From NCBI GenBank assembly GCA_015060905.1, contig SUXQ01000003.1:142090-206089 (forward strand): a stretch of DNA of 64,000 nucleotides, in the 5' to 3' direction. This DNA comes from Bacteroidales bacterium. Its GTDB lineage: Bacteria; Bacteroidota; Bacteroidia; Bacteroidales; Bacteroidaceae. The notes beneath the pieces are model-generated. The model saw only the letters and a list, made by a program, of their open reading frames with translations, was not told the origin of the DNA and searched no databases. The translations under genes were made by a program, and so were the position numbers. Shown in pieces: positions 53,085 through 63,500 of this stretch; position 1 is the stretch's first letter, and the number at the start of each line of letters is the position of its first letter.

Positions 53085-54931
53085 CATTTAAAATTTCAAA
53101 TTTCTTACGAAACTTTTCATATAAAACTAACGAAATTAATAGGTTGTTGGTTTCAACATTTATATATTCTAATAATATAGAAGTAAGAAACAACAATCTT
53201 ATTAAAGAACTTTTGCTCAATGGCAATGATGCCGATGTTTGTTCACTATCAAAATTAGTTATTAATACATATCAAGAATTCAGTATTGAGTTGCTCATCG
53301 AATTATTTGAATTTGTTATTTCTCCTGCGGAAAAAGAGGTAAATGGAGCTGTTTATACTCCTCGATATGTTCGTGAGTTTATTATTCAAGGTTGCTTTGA
53401 TAATTTCCCTTTGGATGATTGGCGGAATTTGAGAATAGCTGATATTTCATGTGGTTGTGGCGGTTTTTTTATATCTATAGCTGAGTATCTTAAAAATAAG
53501 ATAGATACGACATACTATGATATATATAATCATTTATATGGTGTTGACATTGAAGAATATAGCATAGAGCGCACAAAAATTCTATTAACTTTATATGCTA
53601 TTCAGAATGGAGAAGATATAGAAGATTTCACTTTTAATCTTTTCTGTGGAAATTCATTAAATTTCGATTGGACTACCATTCCGGTATATAATTTGAATAA
53701 TGGTTTTGATATTGTCATAGGTAACCCTCCATATGTTGGAGCTTCTAAAATAACAGATGAAAATCGCCAATATTTATCAAGATGGTCTGTGACAAAAACA
53801 GGTAAAACAGACTTATACATTCCATTTTTTCAGATAGCATTAGAATGTTTGAAAAAAGGTGGTGTACTTGGATATATTACCGTAAATAATTTCTATCGTA
53901 GTGTTAATGGCAGAGCATTTCGTTCATACATGTCTGCTAATGAATATAGCTTTAAAATAATAGATTTTGGCTCGGAACAAGTTTTTAGAGGTAGATCAAC
54001 ATATACATGTATTTGCTTTATAAATAAGCTGAAAGGGAATGTGTCTTATTGTAAAGCATCGAGTAGATCTTTAAATAAGATTATAAATGATAGTTATTGT
54101 TGCCTTGATTACAAAAAATTAGATAATGAAAAAGGGTGGCTATTGCAAGATGATTCAATCGCATTGAATATACGAAAGATAGAGTCTACAGGAAAGCCAT
54201 TAGGAAAGACTTTTGATATAAAGAATGGTTTTGCAACTTTGAAAAATGATGTTTTTATTTTGACTGTAATTAACGAAGATGCTGAGTTCTATTATTCTCA
54301 AAATAAATTAGGAGAGATTTTCAAAATTGAAAAGGACATCTGTAGAAATGTCATAAAGCCAAACACTTTGAAATCGGAGAAAGAGATATCAAATAAGATT
54401 GAGAGATTATTGTTTCCTTATTCTGTTCTAAATGGAACTGTAAAAGTAATGGAAGAAGATGTTTTAAAAAAACAATATCCATACGCATACAAATATTTAT
54501 TGCATCATAGATCTGTATTGGCACAAAGGGATAAAGGAAAAAGAGAATATGAACAATGGTTTGCTTTTGGACGAACACAGGCAATAAATATTAGTGGATA
54601 TAAATTGTTATTTCCATATATCGCAGAATATCCATATTTTGTTATATCAGAAGATAAAGACTTACTATTTTATAATGGATATGCAATAGTTTGTGACGAC
54701 TTACAGAAACTAAAAGTTTTACAGAAAATATTACGTTCTGAAGTTTTTTGGTACTACATAAAACATACAAGTAAACCATATGGTAGTAATTATTTTGCAC
54801 TTGCTAAAAATTATGTGAAAAACTTTGGACTCATAGAGCTTTCAGGCGAACAAGAAGACAAAATTCTATCATTAAGATCTGATGTAGAAATTAATAATTA
54901 TGTAAAAGAATTATATGAATTAAATTTATAG
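53081..54931 (+). CDS. N6-adenine DNA methyltransferase (Eco57I/TaqI-like)
   Basis: A 616-residue gamma-type adenine methylase. Motif X region VYTPRYVREFIIQG, SAM-binding motif I ADISCGCGGFFISIAEYL, acidic strand YGVDIEEYSIERTKI and catalytic motif IV DIVIGNPPYVGAS (NPPY) are in order. A target-recognition-like C-terminal domain starts at about residue 350. No nuclease motif (PD-ExK) is seen, so it is not an obvious type IIG fusion. It is the last gene of the operon; a perfect terminator follows. Confidence 0.85.
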   Translation: MTFKISNFLRNFSYKTNEINRLLVSTFIYSNNIEVRNNNLIKELLLNGNDADVCSLSKLVINTYQEFSIELLIELFEFVISPAEKEVNGAVYTPRYVREFIIQGCFDNFPLDDWRNLRIADISCGCGGFFISIAEYLKNKIDTTYYDIYNHLYGVDIEEYSIERTKILLTLYAIQNGEDIEDFTFNLFCGNSLNFDWTTIPVYNLNNGFDIVIGNPPYVGASKITDENRQYLSRWSVTKTGKTDLYIPFFQIALECLKKGGVLGYITVNNFYRSVNGRAFRSYMSANEYSFKIIDFGSEQVFRGRSTYTCICFINKLKGNVSYCKASSRSLNKIINDSYCCLDYKKLDNEKGWLLQDDSIALNIRKIESTGKPLGKTFDIKNGFATLKNDVFILTVINEDAEFYYSQNKLGEIFKIEKDICRNVIKPNTLKSEKEISNKIERLLFPYSVLNGTVKVMEEDVLKKQYPYAYKYLLHHRSVLAQRDKGKREYEQWFAFGRTQAINISGYKLLFPYIAEYPYFVISEDKDLLFYNGYAIVCDDLQKLKVLQKILRSEVFWYYIKHTSKPYGSNYFALAKNYVKNFGLIELSGEQEDKILSLRSDVEINNYVKELYELNL

Positions 54932-54938
54932 CATAAAG

Positions 54939-54988
54939 AATAATAGAATCGGCGTTCACTTGTGAAGGTGAACGCCGATTCTATTATT
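54939..54988. terminator. Bidirectional terminator with a perfect 21-bp stem
   Basis: Arms 54939-54959 and 54968-54988 are exactly complementary (core GAATCGGCGTTCAC) around an 8-base loop. It lies between the convergent methylase and res genes and overlaps the res stop codon. Confidence 0.88.
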
Positions 54989-57900
54989 AGCCTATCGCAT
55001 TCATGCCATCTATCAAGTCCTGATAGGTAGCCACTTTGTGGTACTTCACATTAGCAGTGGAAATGGAGTTGAAGAGTTTCTCTGCACAGTCAATTTTGGC
55101 TCGTTCGATGGCGGACAAGTCCATTGATGACATTGAACCTTTGGTTTCAGCCACGAAGAAGATGTGCTTCACATCGTTTTTCTTCATTGCGATAGCCCAG
55201 TCGGGAGCGTAATTACCTACGGGTGTCGGGATTTGGAACGTGCGTGGCAGCTTGGCATATACCACCACTTCGCTGGCTTCGTCAAGGTCGTGAGCAAATT
55301 GGCGTTCGCCCTTGCTGTCGCTGAATACATAATCGGTGATATGTTTTTTGGCTTCATAGGCTCGATCAAAATCCATTTTACTTTTGACCGTAAAAATGTC
55401 GCTATCGTACTTACCCTCGGTAATATTGTAGTGAATAGCCTCTACTATCATCGTTGATTTCTGCTCTTTGATGATGCTTATTACCTTACGGATAAACTCT
55501 TCCGGATTGTTCTTGAACAAGTAGAGTTTGCTTTGCTTGATACCTTGCAGTATCTTCACAACAGTGCGGCGAGTAAGGTTTGCACCTTTGGCAATATCAC
55601 CTATAAGGTCGTACTTGACGGTTGAGGTACATACATCGGTCAGTTGACGGGATTGCGAACGAGTATCGCCAAATTCAGTTATTTGGCTTTCATCTTGCGT
55701 TCCCTCTACCATCACATAGCGAAGCTGTTTAACCTCCAAGTCCTTATTGATGTATAGAATTGCCTTGTCAATAAGTTCATTGCTGTCGTAACTTACCTGA
55801 TAGACATACTGATGGTTAATTTCATTCCATAAGGCTTGGAACTCGGCTTTATTAAAATTCTCATTCAGCTTATTATCGGGTGTAGTGATCTTTTCTTCCA
55901 CAACCATATCATCCAACGCCTTCGGATCAAAGATTGAGTTAATCAAACGTGTAACACCTTCCGCTATCAATTGCAACTTTTGTGGCAATGGAGCAACTGT
56001 ACCATTGGCCACAGCCTCACGATATTCGGGAGTGATATTCTTTTGGTCGTCAATATAGCCGTTGTCCTCCAAGTAAATGATGATACGGCTCGCTTCGGTT
56101 TCGCTGATGGTGTGTACCTCTTCTCCAATCTTGATTTGTTTACCTGTGAAATAGGTAACGGTTGCTTTTGCTGCACGTTCACGCAACACATCGCGAGTCT
56201 CACGCTGCAAGGCAGTGGTAAAGTCTGCATAACTTTCGTTAGCTATCACCGTCAATTTGTTTACTTCGTGTACATCCTCGCCCAATAGTTCGGCATCCAT
56301 GCGTGTACCGTGCTTATCCACACAGATACGCAAACCACGACCTACCTCCTGACGCTTGGCAGTAGTTGAATTGCTATGGCGAAGAGTACAAATTTGAAAT
56401 ACATTCGGATTATCCCAACCCTCACGCAATGCAGAGTGAGAGAATATGAAGCGAGTAGGCTCCTCAAAACTCAATAAGCGTTCCTTATTCTTCAAAATAA
56501 GTTCGTAAGCCGAAATATCATCAGATAGTCCTGTTTTCTTCTCGACCTTTCCGTCAATGATTCGGTTTGTTTTCTTGTCTATGGAGAAGTAACCACGATG
56601 TACATCTTGCGGATAGAATCGGCGAAGATATTCATTGTAGTCCTCATCCCAAATATGAAATTCACTGCTTACAAGACGAGAGTATTCCTCCTCAAACATT
56701 TTTTGGAATACACCCTTTACCTCGTTACCCTCTTCATCGTAACTCTTGTATTTCGCCACTTCGTCAATGAAGAACAGCGATAGGCATTTGATACCACGCT
56801 TGAATAGTTGGCGTTCCTTCTCAAAGTGCGACATAATGGTTTCACGGATTTGCACACGCTGCATATTCAGCTCGTTGGAGTCGCCAATTACTTCGCCTCG
56901 ACGTATGGTGGTACCATTTAAGAAAGTTACATAACCGTTCACGTTGATTTCCGAAACAGTAAAGCCGTCGTATTGTGCCAATCCCGATTCCTCACGCAAA
57001 CTATCACCTACACCAAAAGTTTTTATTTTGCGAGTGATAGTGCCCGATGCTGTTTTGGTCTCTATCTCTATGCGAGCCATCGGTGGTTGCTTGGGCGAGA
57101 GAACTATGTTATCCAAGTAGAGATAACTGCTTGTGCCTCGTAGATTCTTCACCTCAAAACCCTTTACATGGATACGCTTTACCAACTTCTGACGATAGGC
57201 ATCAAGTGCATCCAACGCATAAATGGTATCGTGCTTGGTTTTGTGAGTAGCTGAGTAGTTGAGTACAAACAACGGATTGAATCGTTTGATACCTGCTTGT
57301 GTGGCATCACCCTCCATCTTCTGCGGTTCGTCCATAATGATAATTGGATGATTGGCAGCAATTACATCAATCGGTCGGCGACTGCCAAACTCATCACGCT
57401 TGGAGTAGATGATACGGCTCTCCTTGCTCTTGCCACCCTCCTTCATTGAGGCGGCAAAGGCTTGAGTATTGATAATCATTACGCTCAATCCCGAATCGGA
57501 TGAGAAACTATCGAGTTGTTGCAGGTTGCTACTATTATAGATAAACCAACGAGCCTTTTTACCGTAGTATTCCATAAAGTGCTCTTCCAACATCTTGAAA
57601 CTTTTGGCTACACCCTCACGGATGGCAATACTTGGCACTACGATGATAAACTTACTCCAACCATACTGCTTGTTCAGTTCAAACATTGTCTTAATATAGA
57701 CGTATGTCTTACCTGTACCCGTCTCCATTTCAATATCAAGGTTTACTGCACCTACACCTTTGGAAAGTGTAGCAGATGGAGTTATATCATACAAATTCTG
57801 TATAGCATTGATATTCTTGAGCAGTGTTCTCCCGTCTAACTCTATATGATGGTTGCGGAAGCCTGTTTCACCTTCAAAGTCTATTTGCTGTTGAGTACGC

Positions 57901-58016
57901 TTGCCACGGTCAATACGATACTCTGCCACTCTGTGCGATGGCTGTCCTGTAAAGACTGATACAGTATTTTCTACTGCATCGGTTTGGTATTGCTGAATCT
58001 TAAACTTGAACTTCAT
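54987..58016 (-). CDS. res: Type III restriction enzyme, Res subunit
   Basis: Helicase-nuclease subunit of a type III restriction system. The ~1009-residue product has the Walker A region DIEMETGTGKTYVYIKTM, the DExx box IIMDEPQKMEG, SAT motif VLNYSATHKTKHD and helicase motif VI RQEVGRGLRICVD. The C-terminal nuclease region (about 900 on) contains YAPDWAIAMKK and FVAETKGSM, the PD-x..E-x-K site. The ATG at 58016 has GGAGG five bases before it. Preceded by mod, 11 bases away. Confidence 0.93.
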   Translation of the reverse strand: MKFKFKIQQYQTDAVENTVSVFTGQPSHRVAEYRIDRGKRTQQQIDFEGETGFRNHHIELDGRTLLKNINAIQNLYDITPSATLSKGVGAVNLDIEMETGTGKTYVYIKTMFELNKQYGWSKFIIVVPSIAIREGVAKSFKMLEEHFMEYYGKKARWFIYNSSNLQQLDSFSSDSGLSVMIINTQAFAASMKEGGKSKESRIIYSKRDEFGSRRPIDVIAANHPIIIMDEPQKMEGDATQAGIKRFNPLFVLNYSATHKTKHDTIYALDALDAYRQKLVKRIHVKGFEVKNLRGTSSYLYLDNIVLSPKQPPMARIEIETKTASGTITRKIKTFGVGDSLREESGLAQYDGFTVSEINVNGYVTFLNGTTIRRGEVIGDSNELNMQRVQIRETIMSHFEKERQLFKRGIKCLSLFFIDEVAKYKSYDEEGNEVKGVFQKMFEEEYSRLVSSEFHIWDEDYNEYLRRFYPQDVHRGYFSIDKKTNRIIDGKVEKKTGLSDDISAYELILKNKERLLSFEEPTRFIFSHSALREGWDNPNVFQICTLRHSNSTTAKRQEVGRGLRICVDKHGTRMDAELLGEDVHEVNKLTVIANESYADFTTALQRETRDVLRERAAKATVTYFTGKQIKIGEEVHTISETEASRIIIYLEDNGYIDDQKNITPEYREAVANGTVAPLPQKLQLIAEGVTRLINSIFDPKALDDMVVEEKITTPDNKLNENFNKAEFQALWNEINHQYVYQVSYDSNELIDKAILYINKDLEVKQLRYVMVEGTQDESQITEFGDTRSQSRQLTDVCTSTVKYDLIGDIAKGANLTRRTVVKILQGIKQSKLYLFKNNPEEFIRKVISIIKEQKSTMIVEAIHYNITEGKYDSDIFTVKSKMDFDRAYEAKKHITDYVFSDSKGERQFAHDLDEASEVVVYAKLPRTFQIPTPVGNYAPDWAIAMKKNDVKHIFFVAETKGSMSSMDLSAIERAKIDCAEKLFNSISTANVKYHKVATYQDLIDGMNAIG

Positions 58017-58027
58017 AAAACCTCCGT

Positions 58028-59950
58028 TTAGATAATTCTGCAATTAGTATCGGGTGAATAATGCTTGAAAATCTGCTCAAAGTTATCAATCACATTGTCA
58101 TTGGCTGCAGAGGCATCACGCATGACAAAGTAGATAGGCTGTAACTTGGCAATCTCGGTAATGGTTGATTCATTTACATTGCGGTCGAAGCAAGCCACAA
58201 GGTAGTTGTCATCTACAAAATGAACATTCTTTCCTGCAATTTGCTTGCTATCAATCTTTGCCGACAATTCTATGCCGAGGTCGAGCATTACTTGGAAAAG
58301 CAAATCCTCATTGGTGCGGTCTGCCTTTACATTCTCATTAAAGAGTGATTGTAACTCAAACTCCTGTGGAGTGTAATAGACATCTTCCATATTCGATGAG
58401 TCAAGCTTCATTACTCGGAAACCTGTGTCGAGGTTTTGTGCAGATAATCCTGCCTCCTCCTTAATTTTCTTTCCTGCTCGGCGGATGCGTTCTTTTGCAA
58501 TATCACAAAGTGTAATAAATCCTTGATCATATGCTTTACAATTTTTATCTAAGCTTTCAGGTAACTGAACCATTATAAACTTTCTACGTCCATTCTGTGT
58601 ACTTGAGTTCAATTTCATAACAGCATGGGCTGTTGTTGATGAACCACTAAAAAAGTCTAATATAATATCTTCTTCCTCAGTGAACAGACTTACCAAGAAT
58701 GAAATATAACTTACAGATTTAGGGAAGTCGAAATAGTTTATACCAAGATGTTCTATGTCTGTACTTCCTCGTTTGTTGTCTAAATACATTGTTGGAAGTT
58801 TCTCCGTTACAGATTTCTTTATATATGGCATAAATCTACTTCCATCAAAATAAATCTCTTCTATTATACCGTTAATTTTTGCTTTAGTTGGCATACAATG
58901 ATTTGCAAAGAAATTACGCATATCATTTGAACTACGCCATCTTGCTTTTAATTGAACTGGTTCTTTTAAGCAAGAATTTTCAACAACAAATGGAGATATT
59001 ACTTCAATATTCTCCATGCTACCCTCTATCTGTCTAGATTGAGTATATATACCATCTGGTATATTAAAGCATTTTAATCCTCGTGGAAAAGTAATAATCG
59101 GCATTGTTTGGTCTGCATTACCGACAGTACCTCTTGAAATAGTCGTTTTTTTATTACCACACAATCTGATTGATTGAATATTTTTAGCATAAACCAAACA
59201 ATACTCATGCTTTTGGACTGTCAGATCTGTAGCAACCTCACTAGGTCTATTAACAATTACTCTTGCAACGCAATTAGACGCACCAAATATTTCAGAACAG
59301 ATTTTCTGTAAGTTCTCAATTTCATTATCATCAATTGAAATAAAGATAACTCCATCCTCTGTGAGTAAATCCTTTGCAACTTTCAAACGAGGATAAATCA
59401 TATTCAACCAGTCGGTATGGAAACGACCATTGCTTTCGGTGTTTCGTTGCATTGGGTCAATCGTTTGATTGCCTTCATCATCAAACAAACCACTTGATTG
59501 CTCAAAATCGTCTTTGCCTTGTGCAAAATCATCATTATACACAAAGTCATTACCCGTATTGTAAGGTGGGTCAATATAAATCATCTTAACCTTGCCGAGA
59601 TAGGTTTCTCGCAATACTTTGAGTACATCGAGGTTGTCACCCTCGATGTAAAGATTTTGCGTATTGTCAAAGTTCACACTCTCCTTACGGCAAGGACGAA
59701 GCGTCATTGTTGTAGGCGTATTTGCCAAGCGAACAGCAGCACGCTTATCAGGCCAGGTAAACTGATAGCGTTCTTCTCCCTCAGTAATGATTTCGTTGGA
59801 TAACTCTGCTTGTAACTTCTCAAAGTCAATAGCCAATTCAGGCTTACCATCTTTGCCCAAGCGTTCTGTTACGCAGTTAGGAAACAGTTGGGCAATTTTC
59901 TGTGTATTTGAGCCGATCACATCGTAGCTCTGCATTTTCAGTTTCTCCAT
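58028..59950 (-). CDS. mod: Type III DNA methyltransferase, Mod subunit
   Basis: Adenine methylase and specificity subunit of the type III system. The 640-residue product has motif IV IYIDPPYNTGNDFVY (DPPY) preceding motif I ILDFFSGSSTTAHAVM, the beta-class order typical of Mod. The target-recognition region lies between (about 250-420). Its composition is markedly more AT-rich around the middle (58500-59300) than at either end, suggesting a swapped recognition module. The start overlaps the DUF4391 stop as TAATG. Confidence 0.93.
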   Translation of the reverse strand: MEKLKMQSYDVIGSNTQKIAQLFPNCVTERLGKDGKPELAIDFEKLQAELSNEIITEGEERYQFTWPDKRAAVRLANTPTTMTLRPCRKESVNFDNTQNLYIEGDNLDVLKVLRETYLGKVKMIYIDPPYNTGNDFVYNDDFAQGKDDFEQSSGLFDDEGNQTIDPMQRNTESNGRFHTDWLNMIYPRLKVAKDLLTEDGVIFISIDDNEIENLQKICSEIFGASNCVARVIVNRPSEVATDLTVQKHEYCLVYAKNIQSIRLCGNKKTTISRGTVGNADQTMPIITFPRGLKCFNIPDGIYTQSRQIEGSMENIEVISPFVVENSCLKEPVQLKARWRSSNDMRNFFANHCMPTKAKINGIIEEIYFDGSRFMPYIKKSVTEKLPTMYLDNKRGSTDIEHLGINYFDFPKSVSYISFLVSLFTEEEDIILDFFSGSSTTAHAVMKLNSSTQNGRRKFIMVQLPESLDKNCKAYDQGFITLCDIAKERIRRAGKKIKEEAGLSAQNLDTGFRVMKLDSSNMEDVYYTPQEFELQSLFNENVKADRTNEDLLFQVMLDLGIELSAKIDSKQIAGKNVHFVDDNYLVACFDRNVNESTITEIAKLQPIYFVMRDASAANDNVIDNFEQIFKHYSPDTNCRII

Positions 59951-60549
59951 TATATCTGACTTTTTAATTTCTTAATCTGTTCAAAGTATTCTCGCTTACG
60001 GCGTGGTTGCTTTTCGTTTGCCATTTTGCGTTCAAGCATAGCGATTTGTGCAAGCCACTTTGCCCGTTGGTCGTTGTTGGCTATCTGCTCGGCAAGTGTA
60101 TTCCCTTCCTCTACATCAATCTGCCCGATTTGGGTCACTATATTCTCCCAAACTGCATCGAGATTCAATCCCGATAATGGGAGTGCAGCTTCGTTCGTAG
60201 GTTGCCAAGCCGATGAAATAAGTTTGGTGTGGTATATGGCGAATTGTGTCTGCTCCTCGAATAGTAGAGCCAATACCATCTTTTGCGGAATGAGTTTCGT
60301 TAGCAAAGCAATATTCTTCGTGTCATACTCCTTGCGTTTCATTTGTACGGCAAGCAGATAAAACTCTTTTATCGCTGCTCCTTCGCTCAGTGCCGGAACG
60401 GTAGCCGATGAAACTACCGCCACAATATCTATGCGTGCTATGTCGGCATCGAAACTCTCACGCTGTGAGGGTTTCAAGTCGAACTTCGCATAGATTGCTT
60501 TCTTTGGAAGCTGCTTCTTGCGCTCTGTGAATATGGGGAGACCGTACAT
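59950..60549 (-). CDS. DUF4391 family protein of the type III cluster
   Basis: A 199-residue protein matching DUF4391, a family that travels with type III-like restriction loci. It starts MYGLPIFTERKKQLPKKAIY, has a beta-rich core (RIDIVAVVSSATVPALSE, then EFYLLAVQMKRKE) and a C-terminal coiled coil (ERKMANEKQPRRKREYFEQI). No enzymatic motif. It lies 2 bases after the helicase gene and overlaps mod, so it is an integral part of the four-gene system, perhaps a scaffold between helicase and Mod/Res. Confidence 0.82.
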   Translation of the reverse strand: MYGLPIFTERKKQLPKKAIYAKFDLKPSQRESFDADIARIDIVAVVSSATVPALSEGAAIKEFYLLAVQMKRKEYDTKNIALLTKLIPQKMVLALLFEEQTQFAIYHTKLISSAWQPTNEAALPLSGLNLDAVWENIVTQIGQIDVEEGNTLAEQIANNDQRAKWLAQIAMLERKMANEKQPRRKREYFEQIKKLKSQI

Positions 60550-60551
60550 AG

Positions 60552-63500
60552 TTATTTGATTACCAAAAAGCAGATTAACTCAAAGTCATCCAGTCCTCGT
60601 ATCTCCTCGGTAAAGAGTGAACCTTGCACTCCGCTGAGGAAAGAATCAATATCGCTCTCCTCCTTCACATTGATAATCGAGGCAATGGCATCACCCAACA
60701 GGTCGGAATAATGCTGCATATTCTTACCGTCACGAGTGATGTGGTTGAACTCTCGGCATATATCCATATAGGGAGTATCCTTGCTCTTACACAAGAAACG
60801 CAAGCGGTCAAGTAACTCTTTAGGTGAAAGATGATTTACAATGACCTCTTTGTCGTCCGAGATATATACCATGTAGAATGGATGCAGGCGGTTCTTATGG
60901 TCTATATTCACTCCGTTGTTACGGTTCTTCAAGACATAGACCACGCCCGAGGGACTATCTTCACGTGCAGGAACAACAGCGTGCAATCCGAATGGTGTAT
61001 GTTCGATGTTCGGGTGTTCTTTGAGGTATGCCAACAAGTCCATACGGAACTCATTCAACCCCAAATCCATAATAGAGATGCCCGTATTCATCTCCTCAAT
61101 ATCTACTACCTCGCTTTGCAAGCGTTTCAACTGCTCACGGCGATATTCAAGGTCGCCTTTTTCTTCGGGAGATATAGGATTATCATCGCCTGTACTTGTG
61201 AGTACTGATACTTTCATTCTTGCCTCTACACGTCCTTTGAGATCGATATATTCATCGAGCGTTACATTTGGCCAATAGTTTACTAACTGAATGACCTTGT
61301 TTCGACTGCCGATACGGTCGATACGCCCGAAGCGTTGGATAATGCGGACAGGGTTCCAATGTATATCGTAGTTGATGAGGTAGTCGCAATCCTGCAAGTT
61401 CTGACCTTCCGAAATACAATCGGTGGCAATAAGCACATCTATTTCGTCTTGTATATGCGGATAGATGGTTGCTTTCTCCTTGGAAATGGGAGAAAACAAT
61501 GTCAGCACCTTGTTGAAATCCAACTTCTCACGTTGAGGCAGTCGCAATGTACTGCGTGCCTCCACATCACCTGAAACGAGGGCAGTATGAAGTCCGTGTC
61601 TCTGCTTGATAGGTCCAGCTAAGCAGTCATAGAGGTATTCGGCAGTATCGCTGAAAGCAGTGAAGATTATCACCTTCTTGTTGTTCTCATTGATAGGATT
61701 GGCAAACTTATAGCGAAGGTCGGCTACAAGCTGTTGCAACTTGCTGTCGTGCTCAGGAGTAATATCTGCCAACATCAGCAAAAGTAAATTGAGATTCTCA
61801 ATATCCTCTTCCAAATATCTACGCCAAGCGATATGGTCAAGGTCTTGCAAAGCAATCTTTGTCTTCTTACCTCCAATGAACATATCTGCTTCACGATCAT
61901 CATAATCAAGATTTTGCGATATGTCTTCTAACTCCAATTCGAAGTTCTCACCCTGCTCAATGGTTGCCAGCTTATCAATGGTAGATGATATGAGATTCTT
62001 GATGCGTTCGAGTGTCAAACGGAACGAGTTTACCGAACTCTCCAGACGCTTCAATAGGTTGATGCTCATCAGTCGGCGAATACCTTTTTCACGTCCTGCC
62101 ATACCACGACCGGCAAAGTAGCCTCCATCGCTATCGGTATCAATATATCTCTCTACTCGGCTTGCCAAAATGAAATCCGAAGGTGTGTAAATGGCCAAAT
62201 TCAATCGGCTGACAATCTCGTAAATCTCGTTATAGTTGATGACCGAATCAAGGTTGGTCAAGTCCGGACGGCGAGGAATAGGTGTTAGTCGTGTAGGGAA
62301 CTTGCCTATGTCGGCAGTATCGTAGTACTGTTCAATATGTTTACGGCTTCGGGCAATGGTTACACTATCCAATACCTCAAAGAAATCGAAACTCAAACGG
62401 TTCAACAGCTCTTTGGTAGTGCGTTCCTCTGCCGGAAGTTTAGCCCAGATGTTATACTCTTTCTGTGCCTGGCGGAAAATGTCGTCAATGCTCGATGATG
62501 TATTGAGCAGTTCATCTATTTTTTCACTCTCACCCTCGTATGCCAATTGGATTTGATTCTTTAGGTCATTGAAGCGGTTATTGACGGGAGTTGCTGAAAG
62601 CATCAACACTTTGGTCTTTACTCCTGAACGGATAACCCGATTCATCAATTGCAGATAACGGTTCTCACGAGGGTTATCGTCATTCTCATCTGTTGTTACC
62701 TTACCGCCATTACGGAAGTTGTGGCTCTCATCAATAACTACAAGGTCATAGTTGCCCCAATTGATATACGATAGGTCTTGCCCGTTTGTTTTACCACCTT
62801 TGCGAGAAAGGTCGCTATGGAAGAATACGTCGTAACGTAAGCGGTCTTTGGCTATAGGGTTATTCAGGTAATTGCTTTTGTAGGTAATCCAGTTGTCATT
62901 GAGTTTCTTGGGACAAAGTACCAACACAGACTTATTGCGGTTCTCGTAATACTTGATAACCGAAAGAGCAGTAAAGGTTTTACCCAATCCTACGCTATCG
63001 GCAAGAATGCAACCGTTGTACTTCTCCAGCTTATTGATAATGGCAAGGCAAGCATCTTTTTGGAAGTTATAGAGTTTGTTCCATATCTGGCTCTCCTTGA
63101 AGCCAGTTGCCTCATTGGGCAGATCATCTTCGGAGAGGTCATCCAAGAACTCACGGAAGATGTTGTAGAGCGTAACGAAATAGAGAAAATCGGGAGCGTT
63201 CTCCTTATAGGCATTGGTGATGTTATCTAACACCTTGTCCGTTACTACTTGCATCTTTGCATTGTCGTTCCAAACTTGGTCGAACAATGATAGATACTGT
63301 TGAGAGAACGGAGCCGAGAACTTGTTTATCATCGTATAGGCATTGTCGCCACGTTCACAACCCAACTCTACGGTTGTAAACCCTGTAATGGGCATATAGG
63401 CTTTATCATCGATGGTAGCAAAGCCCATCATATTCTCACCTGTGCGATTACTTTTGAAGCACGCCTTTTGTCTAATCCACTCGGCGCACTCTTTGGCAAT

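Noticed and set aside
53081..54931. Methylase as a type IIG restriction-modification fusion or BREX PglX
   Set aside because: No PD-ExK nuclease motif at the N-terminus, too short for PglX, and no other BREX genes present.
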